Shown here piece after piece: positions 12,775-21,163 of a DNA stretch of 64,000 nucleotides. Source of the DNA: Nematostella vectensis (taxonomy: Eukaryota > Cnidaria > Anthozoa > Actiniaria > Edwardsiidae); contig NC_064046.1 in the NCBI RefSeq assembly GCF_932526225.1, forward strand, positions 6,745,219-6,809,218. The letters run 5' to 3'. The notes beneath the pieces were generated by a model that worked only from the letters and a program-made list of their open reading frames with translations, searched no databases and was not told where the DNA came from. Every line of letters begins with the position of its first letter. The stretch's first letter is position 1. A program made the position numbers and the translations under genes.

Positions 12775-12916
12775 GGTACGCCGCGATCTCGTCTACTTTA
12801 TTCAGCGGTTTGACCTTCCAATCAGTCACTTGGCCAGTCTCCTTGTCGTATACGAGTTGTTTCTCAAGCGGGTTGTATGGCCCCATATATTTATAGCTCC
12901 CAGGTGTAAACTTCAT
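12620..12916 (-). pseudogene. Parvovirus-like phospholipase A2 domain, 5' part of the integrase reading frame
   Basis: The sequence shows a calcium-loop-like 'YKYMGPYNPL' and, about 36 residues later, the catalytic-type 'AAYHDICYD' (HD-x-x-Y). This is the signature of the secreted-PLA2-like domain of parvovirus VP1, which helps virions leave endosomes; PLA2-like genes are also reported in adintovirus/Polinton-type elements. The open frame is lost in a run of six C at 12673-12678. One base away, the coding continues with a Lys-rich linker into the integrase. It may be a fusion or two adjacent genes. An accessory entry role is inference. Confidence 0.72.
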
Positions 12917-13475
12917 ATATTATTAGAGTACACTAAAGTATGATATAAGGAACCTATGGTTCCCCCTTGGTCATTTAGACTGATCGTGTCATTATGAATA
13001 GCGTCGAACATAGAGACCCCCTTTTGTCTCTCTAGGAGGTAGTACAAGCACCAGTACCCGCAAAGTACTGACAGCCTCTCTTGGATCTCATCCCCTGAAT
13101 AAGCAAGTGCCTTTCCAGACGTAGCTAGGTACCGCTCAACCTCATGTGGCACTCCGATCCCAAAGCTGTCGAAGTATTCGCAGTATGTCTCGTCTATGTT
13201 TCGGTAGCAGACCCAATGAGTTCCAGGACCTCTACTATCATCGAGATTGACTATCCCACATTCCTTTTTATGGGCCCGTCCAGGTAGACTATCGCGACTA
13301 TATACACCTCTGAAATGTTTTATGCCTAGCTTGGTGACCCATTTTAGAAGGTCGATGTTTGAAAGTGGTTTATTAACAAACCTTATAGCAACGCTCTTAG
13401 TAATGGGATACCGTTGAACGGGCTGTTTTTGCCTAACAGGAGCCCTCTTGCCTTTTGCTTTTTTTTTTTTTTTTG
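12913..13475 (-). pseudogene. Adenain-type cysteine protease of the Polinton
   Basis: This family C5/C48-like protease matures capsid proteins. The order of catalytic motifs is visible: His in 'GPGTHWVCY', Asp in 'EYFDSFGIG' and Cys in 'VLCGYWCLYYL'. The frame is open from about 13,458 down to the stop at 12913 but lacks an ATG. The likely start (ATG near 13,496) is separated from it by a run of 16 A on the coding strand (13459-13474) that leaves the frame out by one. The stop overlaps the start of the phospholipase frame by about four bases, so the genes are tightly packed. Confidence 0.82.
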
Positions 13476-13589
13476 CCTTCTATTTGGTTTAGCTCCATAT
13501 CCAATCGTTGGGTCATCCCATTGATCGTAGAATGGAGGTGGTCTTTGGCTTAGGCAGCCGCCCTTAGGCTTAGGTGGTGGGGGGATTTT

Positions 13590-14105
13590 TTACGTTTGAA
13601 GATAGTTCTGAGGCCGGTTTTCTACTTGGAGACCCTTACCCGATAGAGCTGACATAAGCAGGGGCACCCCGATCGAAGCGTGTTTTTGCGTTAGGTAGCC
13701 CTTATACTTTATTAGTTTGTCAACTTTGTCTTGCGGGACACTGAATAGCCCGAAGCCAGTCTTTGGTAAGGCCTTATTGCCACCCCAACTAGCTAATCCA
13801 CTAAGAGCGCCCGTGGCTAATGGCGCGACGGCCTTAGATAGGTATGGTAGTGCTGCTGACCCAAGGCGGGCAAGTGCTGGCAATAGAGCGCCCAAGAATC
13901 CACCTTCCTGATTTCTAATCTGAGTCTGACTGATTTTTATGTCAGTCCCTGTCCTATTCCGTTTTGACTTTTCAACTCGATTAATCTGGCTTTTTGTCAA
14001 CAGCACAGTATCTGATCTTGACAGTTGGCTATGCTTTAGTCGGAGAGTTATTGGTGCTTTCTTCTCATACGACTTGAGCAACTTCTCCTTTTGACCTGGA
14101 GTCAA
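13590..14105 (-). CDS. Gly/Ala-rich minor virion protein (adenovirus pX/pVI-like by character)
   Basis: It is 171 residues and intact to its stop. The N-terminus is basic and probably extended. A membrane-active-looking hydrophobic stretch follows 'NQEGGFLGALLPALARLG' and runs through Ala/Leu/Gly-rich sequence. The position between the protease and the major capsid gene, and the composition, fit the small core or membrane-lytic virion proteins of Polintons. The '(Q)EGGF' site could be a protease cleavage site, but that is a guess. After the stop at 13590 the same frame stays open for a further ~45 codons, so the stop may be recent. Confidence 0.55.
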   Translation of the reverse strand: MTPGQKEKLLKSYEKKAPITLRLKHSQLSRSDTVLLTKSQINRVEKSKRNRTGTDIKISQTQIRNQEGGFLGALLPALARLGSAALPYLSKAVAPLATGALSGLASWGGNKALPKTGFGLFSVPQDKVDKLIKYKGYLTQKHASIGVPLLMSALSGKGLQVENRPQNYLQT

Positions 14106-14136
14106 CCTACATTGTATTTGACATACGACATCTATA

Positions 14137-15175
14137 CTAATTAATGGAATTGACGTATCCTAAGACGTCTCGGAACACTCTAGACATCTCAGAACTAAAC
14201 TGGTACTCACTCTCTGGATACTGGTTACCAGTCCCTACCTCTAGATGACAACTCGTTAGCGTCATATTGTTACCCACCGAAAATGTGTTATATAGGAATG
14301 GATTTACTGTTTGAGAATCCTCATTGGCGTCATTGGATATCCACACGAAAACATGTCTAGGACGATTGATTCCACTGGTTATGTTAAAGCTCCCTGTTTG
14401 GGCTCTTTCTGAGTTTGACCGCTCGACCATCTCCCTTAGGTAAGTCCACTTATGAGGAGCTAAATATTTATTCATATACATGCTCTCACCCCCTGAGTTG
14501 AAGATGATTCGTTTGTTTGAATTTCGTCATAACGACTCGGCAATCCGCTCCTGCTTGCCATATGAGAGTCGCGTCAATATTTCGAGTGATCTGCTGTATC
14601 TCAACCTTTGTGTTAGGTATAAGTTTGTCTTCCAACGCTTCGAAGAAAGAGTATCTATTGAGAGGTATTTCAGTGTTAACAGTTGTAGATGTCCCGAGCA
14701 AAGCCTTTCGAGCAGCCAAGCCCTTATTATAACCCGCTTGGGCTGATCTCTCATCAGCAGACCTACTAGTGTCTAGGAAGAAAAATTCGTTTGTTCCAGT
14801 CGTTTGAGCATATGAAGTGTCGTACTCAAGTAGGTTCTTGATATTAACGGTGTGATCCGTCTGTGTGATGTCGTAGACTGGAAGGCCATTGACCTTGACG
14901 GATGTCTCCTTGATCAGTGAATGACTACCATTTACAATACCGTTGTGATCGTCGACAGCGATGTCTCCACCATCCGCTAGCAATTGGACTTTGAAATTAA
15001 CCTCAAAACGGGCGTTGTACCAATCGAGAGGCGCGATTTCTCCACTGTTGTCGGCCACAATACGATACCCTGTGAGAGTTTGGTGTGCGTTGTTCGCGAC
15101 GTTTAAGACTAGTGGAGTCTCTAGATCGAACGAAACGTCTTCATAGCGTTGTACGTACTTCGGATTTCTATACAT
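14137..15175 (-). pseudogene. Major capsid protein, double jelly-roll, one frameshift
   Basis: The 5' part (14486-15175, 229 residues, ATG at 15173-15175) and the 3' part (14137-14481, 114 residues) lie in different frames and abut. Coding character continues smoothly past a one-base shift near 14,500-14,515. The combined length of about 345 residues and the beta-rich content ('SVKVNGLPVYDITQTDHT', 'RHVFVWISNDANEDSQ') match the hexon-like major capsid protein of Polintons. It would form the icosahedral shell. Its place next to pX-like, penton and protease genes supports this. Confidence 0.8.
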
Positions 15176-15230
15176 TTATATAATATGGTTAGATAATACC
15201 TCACACTCTCAACCTTCGCACCCTTCCAGA

Positions 15231-15560
15231 TCAGTTTAATATACGCTGGACACGTTCGTTGATCTCAGAGTCTGTTAACGGAGCATCTTTGGTTGGTGTT
15301 GAGCTAACAGTGGGTTGGGCACCCTTTTTGTTTTTCTGCAAGAGCTTAACGATCTGATCCCCTGCTCTGTTCCCAGCGTAATCACCAGTTTTGCTTATAG
15401 CGGTTGAGACTGCTTTACTCGTCGCATCTTTTACAGCCTTGCTGCCTTCCCAAATACCTTACGGCCGAGATTATTTATCGAGTCAATGACGCCCCCGCCG
15501 TAGATATGCTTCAACACGTATCTACCCACATCGGGGTCATATCTCCTGTTATACTCATGT
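15231..15560 (-). pseudogene. Small conserved virion-like protein, two frameshifts
   Basis: Between the two capsid genes lie two overlapping coding stretches. The first contains 'HIYGGGVIDSINNLGRK' and the second 'KAVSTAISKTGDYAGNRA' followed by 'GDQIVKLLQKN'. The second ends at a stop at 15231-15233, giving about 110 residues in total. The ATG near 15558-15560 is out of frame with the first stretch, and a second shift lies near 15,450. The Gly-rich and AG-repeat character is typical of a short protein next to capsid genes in animal Polintons. Its function is unknown. Confidence 0.5.
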
Positions 15561-15587
15561 TGAGAACTCAGATACAATTAGGTTAGA

Positions 15588-16364
15588 CTAATATATCGAC
15601 CTCAGGATTTGAGTCATGTGCCATTCCATACCGTTGAGATTGATAGGACGACCAATAGAATCCACGACGTAGAATTTCATACTGCTAATCAAATTGGCAG
15701 CCACGTTGTTAAACAGCGCTCTGGTTGGTTGGACTGAGAATGGGTAGCTCCGACTCAAGTTGTCTGTCGGTATGACAAATAGCGTGTTATTAGCGCGACC
15801 TCCTACAATGCTGTCGGTTATTAGATCAGTGTTGATGTGGAGCGTGTCTATGCTGTTCGTGATGTTGGGTAATTTAGATCCATACTCAGTCTTCGAGATG
15901 ACTTTTGGGTCGAATCCTATAAGTTCGCCGAATCTTGTCCCCCTTATGTCCAGTTCATAGTTATCGCCGACTATGACGACGACTTTATAGGTAGTGAGGA
16001 CGAAAACGATGTCGATATAGAATTTGTCTTTACCATCAGCAACCCCTACATGACCGTTCGATTTCATTTCTTGATGTAAAAAATCGTTAAGATCATGGTA
16101 TGAGTACATCCCACTTGGAAAGGTGACGGTTGTCCAAGTCGCCCCACCATCAGGTGAGTACTTGACACTATCGTTCCCATATTCAGGGTTGACGTTATGC
16201 CAGATGTACATCATCGATATCTTGTCGACGGCGATCTCGTGTCTGGCGTCGTTAGAAAGCCGTAATGACGGGTTCATTTTGATGAAATCATCAGGTCGGC
16301 TGACGCCACGCGCCTCGCGATCGCGGGATGAGATGTACACAGCTCTCTCTACAATATTTTCCAT
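15588..16364 (-). CDS. Minor capsid protein (penton-like single jelly-roll), intact
   Basis: This 258-residue reading frame is uninterrupted. It would form the vertex (penton) of the virion. Typical features are the N-terminal 'VYISSRDREARG', a central 'GGRANNTLFVIPTDNLSRSY', and the C-terminal 'MKFYVVDSIGRPINLNGMEW'. The ATG at 16362-16364 lies only a few bases downstream of the neighbouring stop. It is one of the few Polinton genes here with no break. Confidence 0.85.
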   Translation of the reverse strand: MENIVERAVYISSRDREARGVSRPDDFIKMNPSLRLSNDARHEIAVDKISMMYIWHNVNPEYGNDSVKYSPDGGATWTTVTFPSGMYSYHDLNDFLHQEMKSNGHVGVADGKDKFYIDIVFVLTTYKVVVIVGDNYELDIRGTRFGELIGFDPKVISKTEYGSKLPNITNSIDTLHINTDLITDSIVGGRANNTLFVIPTDNLSRSYPFSVQPTRALFNNVAANLISSMKFYVVDSIGRPINLNGMEWHMTQILRSIY

Positions 16365-16859
16365 CTATACAAGATAGTTAGACAAAAGCTCTCCAAGTTG
16401 GTCGTTCGAGATAACACCCAATCTCCTTAGCACATGAGCGACTTCGGAGAACTCACCCTTGACTGAGTCGTTACCCGCTTGAATCGAACCACCCAGTAAT
16501 TCCAACCTAGATAGAAGGTCTTTGGGGTCGTTGTAGTACACCACACCTGAACCAATTTTTGAATACTTCTTTGAGGTTCTATGTATTGGGAGCTCACCTA
16601 GCTCATTCAACTCGTTGAATACCATTCTAGAGAGGTCGCTGTATTTTTTACTACCATTGAAACGCTTTGTGAGTATGTCTATCGTATCGAAGTCGACTCT
16701 CTTGTCATACACCTTCTGACCGTCGTTATGGGCTATCAGTCTGAGGTGACCCATAAGCTTCGGCACGTCTATCTTTAAAGTCCCGTATCGTCCATATTCT
16801 GATATCTTATACGCATTCCGTTTTGGTTGGTTATATAACCCTTTCCCTTTCTTAGCCAT
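16365..16859 (-). CDS. Conserved Polinton protein, unknown function
   Basis: This is an intact 164-residue frame starting with a basic 'MAKKGKGLYNQPKRNAYK'. The C-terminal half looks helical and contains 'DLLSRLELLGGSIQAGND' and 'VAHVLRRLGVISNDQLGEL'. It lies immediately upstream of the penton gene on the same strand with no gap, so it is probably co-transcribed and virion- or assembly-related. I do not recognise a domain. Confidence 0.6.
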   Translation of the reverse strand: MAKKGKGLYNQPKRNAYKISEYGRYGTLKIDVPKLMGHLRLIAHNDGQKVYDKRVDFDTIDILTKRFNGSKKYSDLSRMVFNELNELGELPIHRTSKKYSKIGSGVVYYNDPKDLLSRLELLGGSIQAGNDSVKGEFSEVAHVLRRLGVISNDQLGELLSNYLV

Positions 16860-16891
16860 CTTCTCCCCCCCTAAAAATCCCTAACCTATCC

Positions 16892-17433
16892 CTATACTTT
16901 TTTTACCACACCAATCCTTCTAGTTAAGTCACTTATCTGAGCAGCATGCTCCCCCTTAGACTTCTTAGTACCAGAGAGTCGCCCCTTCTTCCCCCTAGCT
17001 CCTGGTTCAGTCCACTGGTTAACTCCAACAACCCACTAACCGTCTAACCATCACGCATCTGCTTATCCCACACTACACTTGGTAAAGGAAGACCAGCGTC
17101 ACTCAGAATCCCCTCATCATCGTCGGTGAAGCCATTATCCAAATCCACCACCTTGGACGCAGCAGTCTCGCTTCCATCGGTGATAGCCGGCCTCTCTGGA
17201 TACACTATTGGTCTACTCACAGAGTCTACATACTTCTCTCTAAGATCGCTTATCTCCTCTATCTCCTTATCCAACCTCTCAACCAAGGGCTTGAACGCCT
17301 CTTTTTGGCCCTCATACTCATCCTGCTTGAAACGCCCTGTCTCCTTAATGGCCTCACGAACGATCCTAACCATCTTCCCAGCTTCAATCTTTGGAATAAT
17401 ATGCTTCTTCGCATTGGCAATGTCCATATACAT
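16892..17433 (-). pseudogene. Conserved Polinton protein with coiled-coil-like N-terminus, frameshifted
   Basis: The main frame (17044-17433, 129 residues) has a charged helical N-terminal half ('FKPLVERLDKEIEEISDLRE') and an acidic tail. A second stretch continues out of frame from about 17,015 to a stop at 16892 and contains 'GRLSGTKKSKGEHAAQISD' and 'LTRRIGVVKK'. This basic C-terminus looks like the gene's original end. It is the last minus-strand gene and faces the ATPase across a ~70-base gap that probably holds divergent promoters. Confidence 0.55.
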
Positions 17434-17501
17434 ATACGTTGCATAAATTTATCTGAACTTATCCCAACTTATCTCAAATTATCTACGGTACTTGTATACG
17501 A
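17434..17501. promoter_or_regulatory. Divergent intergenic gap of the Polinton
   Basis: This 68-base AT-rich gap separates the left-facing and right-facing gene blocks. It contains tandem 'aacttatc' words (tctgaacttatcccaacttatctcaaattatc, read in two parts from about 17452). A shared promoter region is inferred from the geometry only. Confidence 0.35.
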
Positions 17502-18141
17502 ATGGACATCCCCAATTACGACTCTAACACTGGAGCGAACAAAAAGTACAAGCAGCTCTGCAAATTCATGCCTAGCGATAACTTCCGACTTTTGATATCA
17601 GGCCCTTCAGGGTCGGGGAAAACAAACTGCCTCATCCATATGCTAGTAATACCCCTCATCCACTTCGACAAGATCTACCTGTACGCCAAGAACCTAGAGC
17701 AGTCGAAATACCAAGACCTCATCCACACATTTAGCGACATCAGTCATGAAGTAGGTTACAGCGTTATCGAGTGTAGTAGTGACGACGTCATCCCCGTGGG
17801 GGAGCTAGACGACGAGACAAAAAAAATAATCATTTTCGACGACTTCGTATGTGAAAAGAACCAAGGCACCAATTATCGATTACTTCATTCGAGGTAGGCA
17901 TAAGAACTGCAGCGTAATATACCTAAGTCAGTCATACTATAAGACACCAAAGGACGTCAGGTTAAATTGTAGTCACTTTTGTGTATACGACTTCCCATCT
18001 ACAAACGAAAGAGGACTGATCACTCGTGAGCTTGGCGTTAGCAAGGAACAATACAGTAAATCAGTGAGTAAACCATACTCATTCTTGTAGGTGAGTAAAC
18101 CAGACAAGAAGATAGCCAGAAACTTCTACGGCCGAATATAA
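17502..18141 (+). pseudogene. FtsK/HerA (A32-like) genome-packaging ATPase, broken
   Basis: This motor would pump the genome into the capsid. Walker A is 'SGPSGSGKTN' (about 17602-17625) and Walker B is 'KKIIIFDDFV' (about 17818-17850). A sensor-like segment 'NCSVIYLSQSYYKTPKDVRL' follows. A one-base frameshift near 17,855-17,880 moves the coding to another frame. An in-frame TAG at 18088-18090 precedes a short conserved-looking end, 'DKKIARNFYGRI', that stops at 18141. The domain order and length (~210 residues) are normal for Polintons. Confidence 0.85.
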
Positions 18142-18153
18142 CGTATTACTATA

Positions 18154-19936
18154 ATGGGAATATTCAATGCACAAGATTTGAATCTTGGTGTCCAAGGCCC
18201 TCGGGGCGAGCAAGGGCCGCCAGGTGCGCCTGGTAGGGACGGGAGCTCAGGAAGTAACAAACCCATCGTCGTCGGTCAGGTTGGAGTGTGAGTGGTGCCA
18301 TCAATATAGGCTTTGACATGACAAAATGTGATCTCGTCATCTTTACTTTCAAATGGTTTAAGTCGATAAACTCAGTATCCGAAACACGATACGCAACCCG
18401 GACGGCAACGATCAAATCAGTCGGTCAAACACTAGAGCTCTATAGCGACGTCGAGCAGGCACAAGCCCCTAGCTACAAGATCAAACTGCAGGTCACATCC
18501 ACCACAAGCCTAGAGATTAGAGAGAACAACCTAAGCCAAAAAAATAGACTGATTAAGGTGCAAGGGCTTAAATTCGGCGAGGTTGGCATCCCACTGACAG
18601 ACCAAAAGATAGAGTACTACGACACTGCCATATCACCATAAGTTTAACAGCCTAACAGAATGGACCGTTTTGTATGTTCAACTAAGCACGGACAACTATG
18701 GGTCGCTCACTGTGGTACAGTTCTCAAACGTTAGAAACGCGACCTTCGCTACGGAAATCGGTAAGTTCGAACTAAACGACACCGGCTTTAACTTCACACA
18801 GACACTATCAAACGTGACAATTAAACTACGAACTTTTGAGGAGTTCACTTTTAAACAAGGCTTGCAAGGCCCTAAGGGTGAGCGAGGGCCGCCAGGAGCG
18901 TCTGGAGCCCCTGGTGCGAGGGGAGACAGGGGTGACGACAGTTGGCTGAGGTTCCAAAGCGCTAAGACCAGCATGACGGCGCTAAATACAAGTGTGGGGA
19001 ATGGGGAGCTAATTACTTACAACCCAACGGATCCGACCTTTGGGACGCTCCTCTTCGTCGACACAGCTCAAGGACTCCTCTGGGGTATGGCACGACTACA
19101 GACACTCTTTCAATGGGGTTATACCCAATAATCTACAGCCTGACCAAGAGAATAGCCTTCGAGCTTGGGGCAGTAGGGAAAGACGTAATATTCAACATCG
19201 TAGAAAACAGCGTCGGCAGTGCCAACGTCAGAGTGACTGACGTTGACGTTGTCCAGTTACCACGCTAGTCTACAGGGGCAAAAGGGTGATAAGGGTGATA
19301 ACGGCGACAAAGGCGACCAGGGCATACAAGGGCGACGAAGGGGACAAATTAGACCAGGGCGCACAGGGAGTAAAAGGTGATCCACTAACGTACGGCGATC
19401 TAACACCCCAACAAATCGACGCCCTCAGACCCGGGCAAACATCATATATAACACACAATGCGCTGTGTTTCCTAAACAACCAGGGCCTTTGGAACTCAAC
19501 GTCGAGCAAGCTGAAGATAGTCGCTGGGTCTTACGTGTTGGACGGGCTATACCCTAAGCATAAAAGTCATTACCTAGTAGACGACGTTCAAAATGGAGCA
19601 CAAGAAACAATAGCCATCTCTCTACCTATCGACAACACTACCGGACTGACAGCATCTAGAGGCTACACCACTCGAATCGAGTGCTACTGCATAGACCCAA
19701 ATGCGATGCTTACAATGGGTACCATCAACATCCAAACTGACGGGTGGGGCTTCCGTGGGGATAGCATTAAGAGAGGCGCCATAGATGGGAAGCCAGGCTA
19801 CCGATTCACTGAGGCTGCAATCGACACAGGTAACTCCATAGGTACTATCACTTTCGCCGTCTCACATAACTCACCAAGCCCCCAAAAAATCCAAGTGTAT
19901 GCCTTCGGTATCGAAGGCGAAACGGCGGCGAACTAA
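18154..19936 (+). pseudogene. Collagen-like fibre gene(s) of the Polinton, multiply frameshifted
   Basis: Three Gly-X-Y tracts alternate with beta-rich segments: at about 18190-18250 ('GPRGEQGPPGAPGRDG'), 18868-18945 ('GPKGERGPPGASGAPGARG') and 19268-19385 ('GQKGDKGDNGDKGDQG'). The intervening frames (18283-18641, about 18642-19131, 19085-19268, 19345-19936) join with one-base shifts, which suggests one long fibre or two adjacent ones. Collagen-like repeats form trimeric stalks in viral and phage fibres, so a receptor-binding spike is the likely role. Breaks lie near 18,285, 18,640, 19,090, 19,265 and 19,340. Placement directly after the ATPase supports a structural gene. Confidence 0.72.
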
Positions 19937-19939
19937 CAA

Positions 19940-20483
19940 GTGAGTGAGTCAGTCGCTGACGATATAGGAAACAGTGTCCGTATAGCTTCATACAGGGCGA
20001 AGCACATACACCAAGCCCAAATATTACTCGGCAATGATGGTTGGAGAGAGGTAACTGGTTTTTACATCAGCCTAGGATTGAAGAACAGCCGAAACATAAT
20101 CAAACTAACTGCGAACTTAGCCCTATACTGCACGGAGATCAGTGGTATGTCCACCGACCCGAAGTTCTACTTCGCTTGGAAGCGGAGCGTTGGTGACGTC
20201 TCTGATCAATTCATTGGGCAGAACATTCTAGCGTCTAGTAGCTAAGTAGGCGCCTCTTGGGGTGTGATCATGCCGAAAAAACCACCTACACACGAGCACC
20301 GGTGTAGTATTTGATAACCCTCAGACACTTTCAGCTGTGAGGTACATGCTTTTCGTATGGGGTGCTAATGGAACCGTCCTACACATTAACACCGAGACGG
20401 GTGCTAACCCAGCACTTTTCACCAGCAACGTAATGTGCGAGGGGCTATCCGGTGATGTGGAATACATGTACGATAGCTAAAAA
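19940..20483 (+). pseudogene. Fibre-knob-like protein, frameshifted
   Basis: The first stretch (19940-20245, GTG/ATG-type start unclear) contains 'REVTGFYISLGLKNSRN' and 'DPKFYFAWKRSVGDV'. After two shifts (about 20,245-20,300) a second stretch containing 'AVRYMLFVWGANGTVLHI' runs to a stop near 20,480. It has no collagen tract. The beta-rich content and position suggest a C-terminal head or a second fibre. No family is recognised. Confidence 0.45.
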
Positions 20484-20522
20484 CAAGAAATGTACACCGA
20501 GATTATCTAACCATATAATATA

Positions 20523-21153
20523 ATGGACAACATGTACGAAGTGCAAGAACGAGAGATGCGGCCAAATCTACCCAACAATCCCAACCGATGAAGACAATGG
20601 TAAAAGTTTCAGACTACAACAAATCTGATCTATTAAGAACTCTATTAGCGCGAACCTCGAACACCACCAAAGAGTTAGGAAAAAGTACGCGAAGTCCCGG
20701 TCTATTATTAATAAAATAGCTATCGGGTCAGGTTCTCTCTCAGTAGCCCTGTCAGCTGGGGCATTGGGGACTGGGTTGACTAGGGTTGGGATCCCTGTGG
20801 CTGTACCTTTAGGAGTTTTGTCAAGTGTTAGTGCTATTGTTTCAACAGTGACGGCATCAGTCTCTAAACGACTATCGAAAAATGTACAGAAACACGCAGA
20901 TATAGTGATGCTAGCTAAATCTAAATTGAGTTCAATCGATGACCTTATTAGCAAAGCATTGACCGACAACCAAATATCCTCAGACGAATTCAATCTCATT
21001 ATCAAGGAGGCTGAAAAATATAATGAAATGAGAGTCGATACGGGAAAAGGTATATAAACGATCACCTCAGTTGAGAGAAAAAAAAGCGAGGACCATATCC
21101 GAGAACAGATAATGGTAGAAATGAGAGACAAACTAAACAAAACTTTAGCATAA
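20523..21153 (+). pseudogene. Conserved hydrophobic Polinton protein, broken
   Basis: The ATG at 20523 opens a short frame. After shifts and a TGA near 20,627 a longer frame reads through a basic segment, then a hydrophobic Gly/Ala region ('LSVALSAGALGTGLTRVG' then 'VAVPLGVLSSVSAIVSTV'). A charged helical tail ('LISKALTDNQISSDEFNL') follows and stops at 21057. A last coding-like piece ends at 21153. The layout (basic, membrane-like, helical) recurs in animal Polinton-type elements; I infer a membrane-associated virion or host-interaction protein. Family A then interrupts the element at 21164. Confidence 0.5.
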
Positions 21154-21163
21154 GGCTTTATTA

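Noticed and set aside
12323-12943. 206-codon plus-strand frame
   Set aside because: It is the antisense shadow of the integrase/PLA2 coding region.
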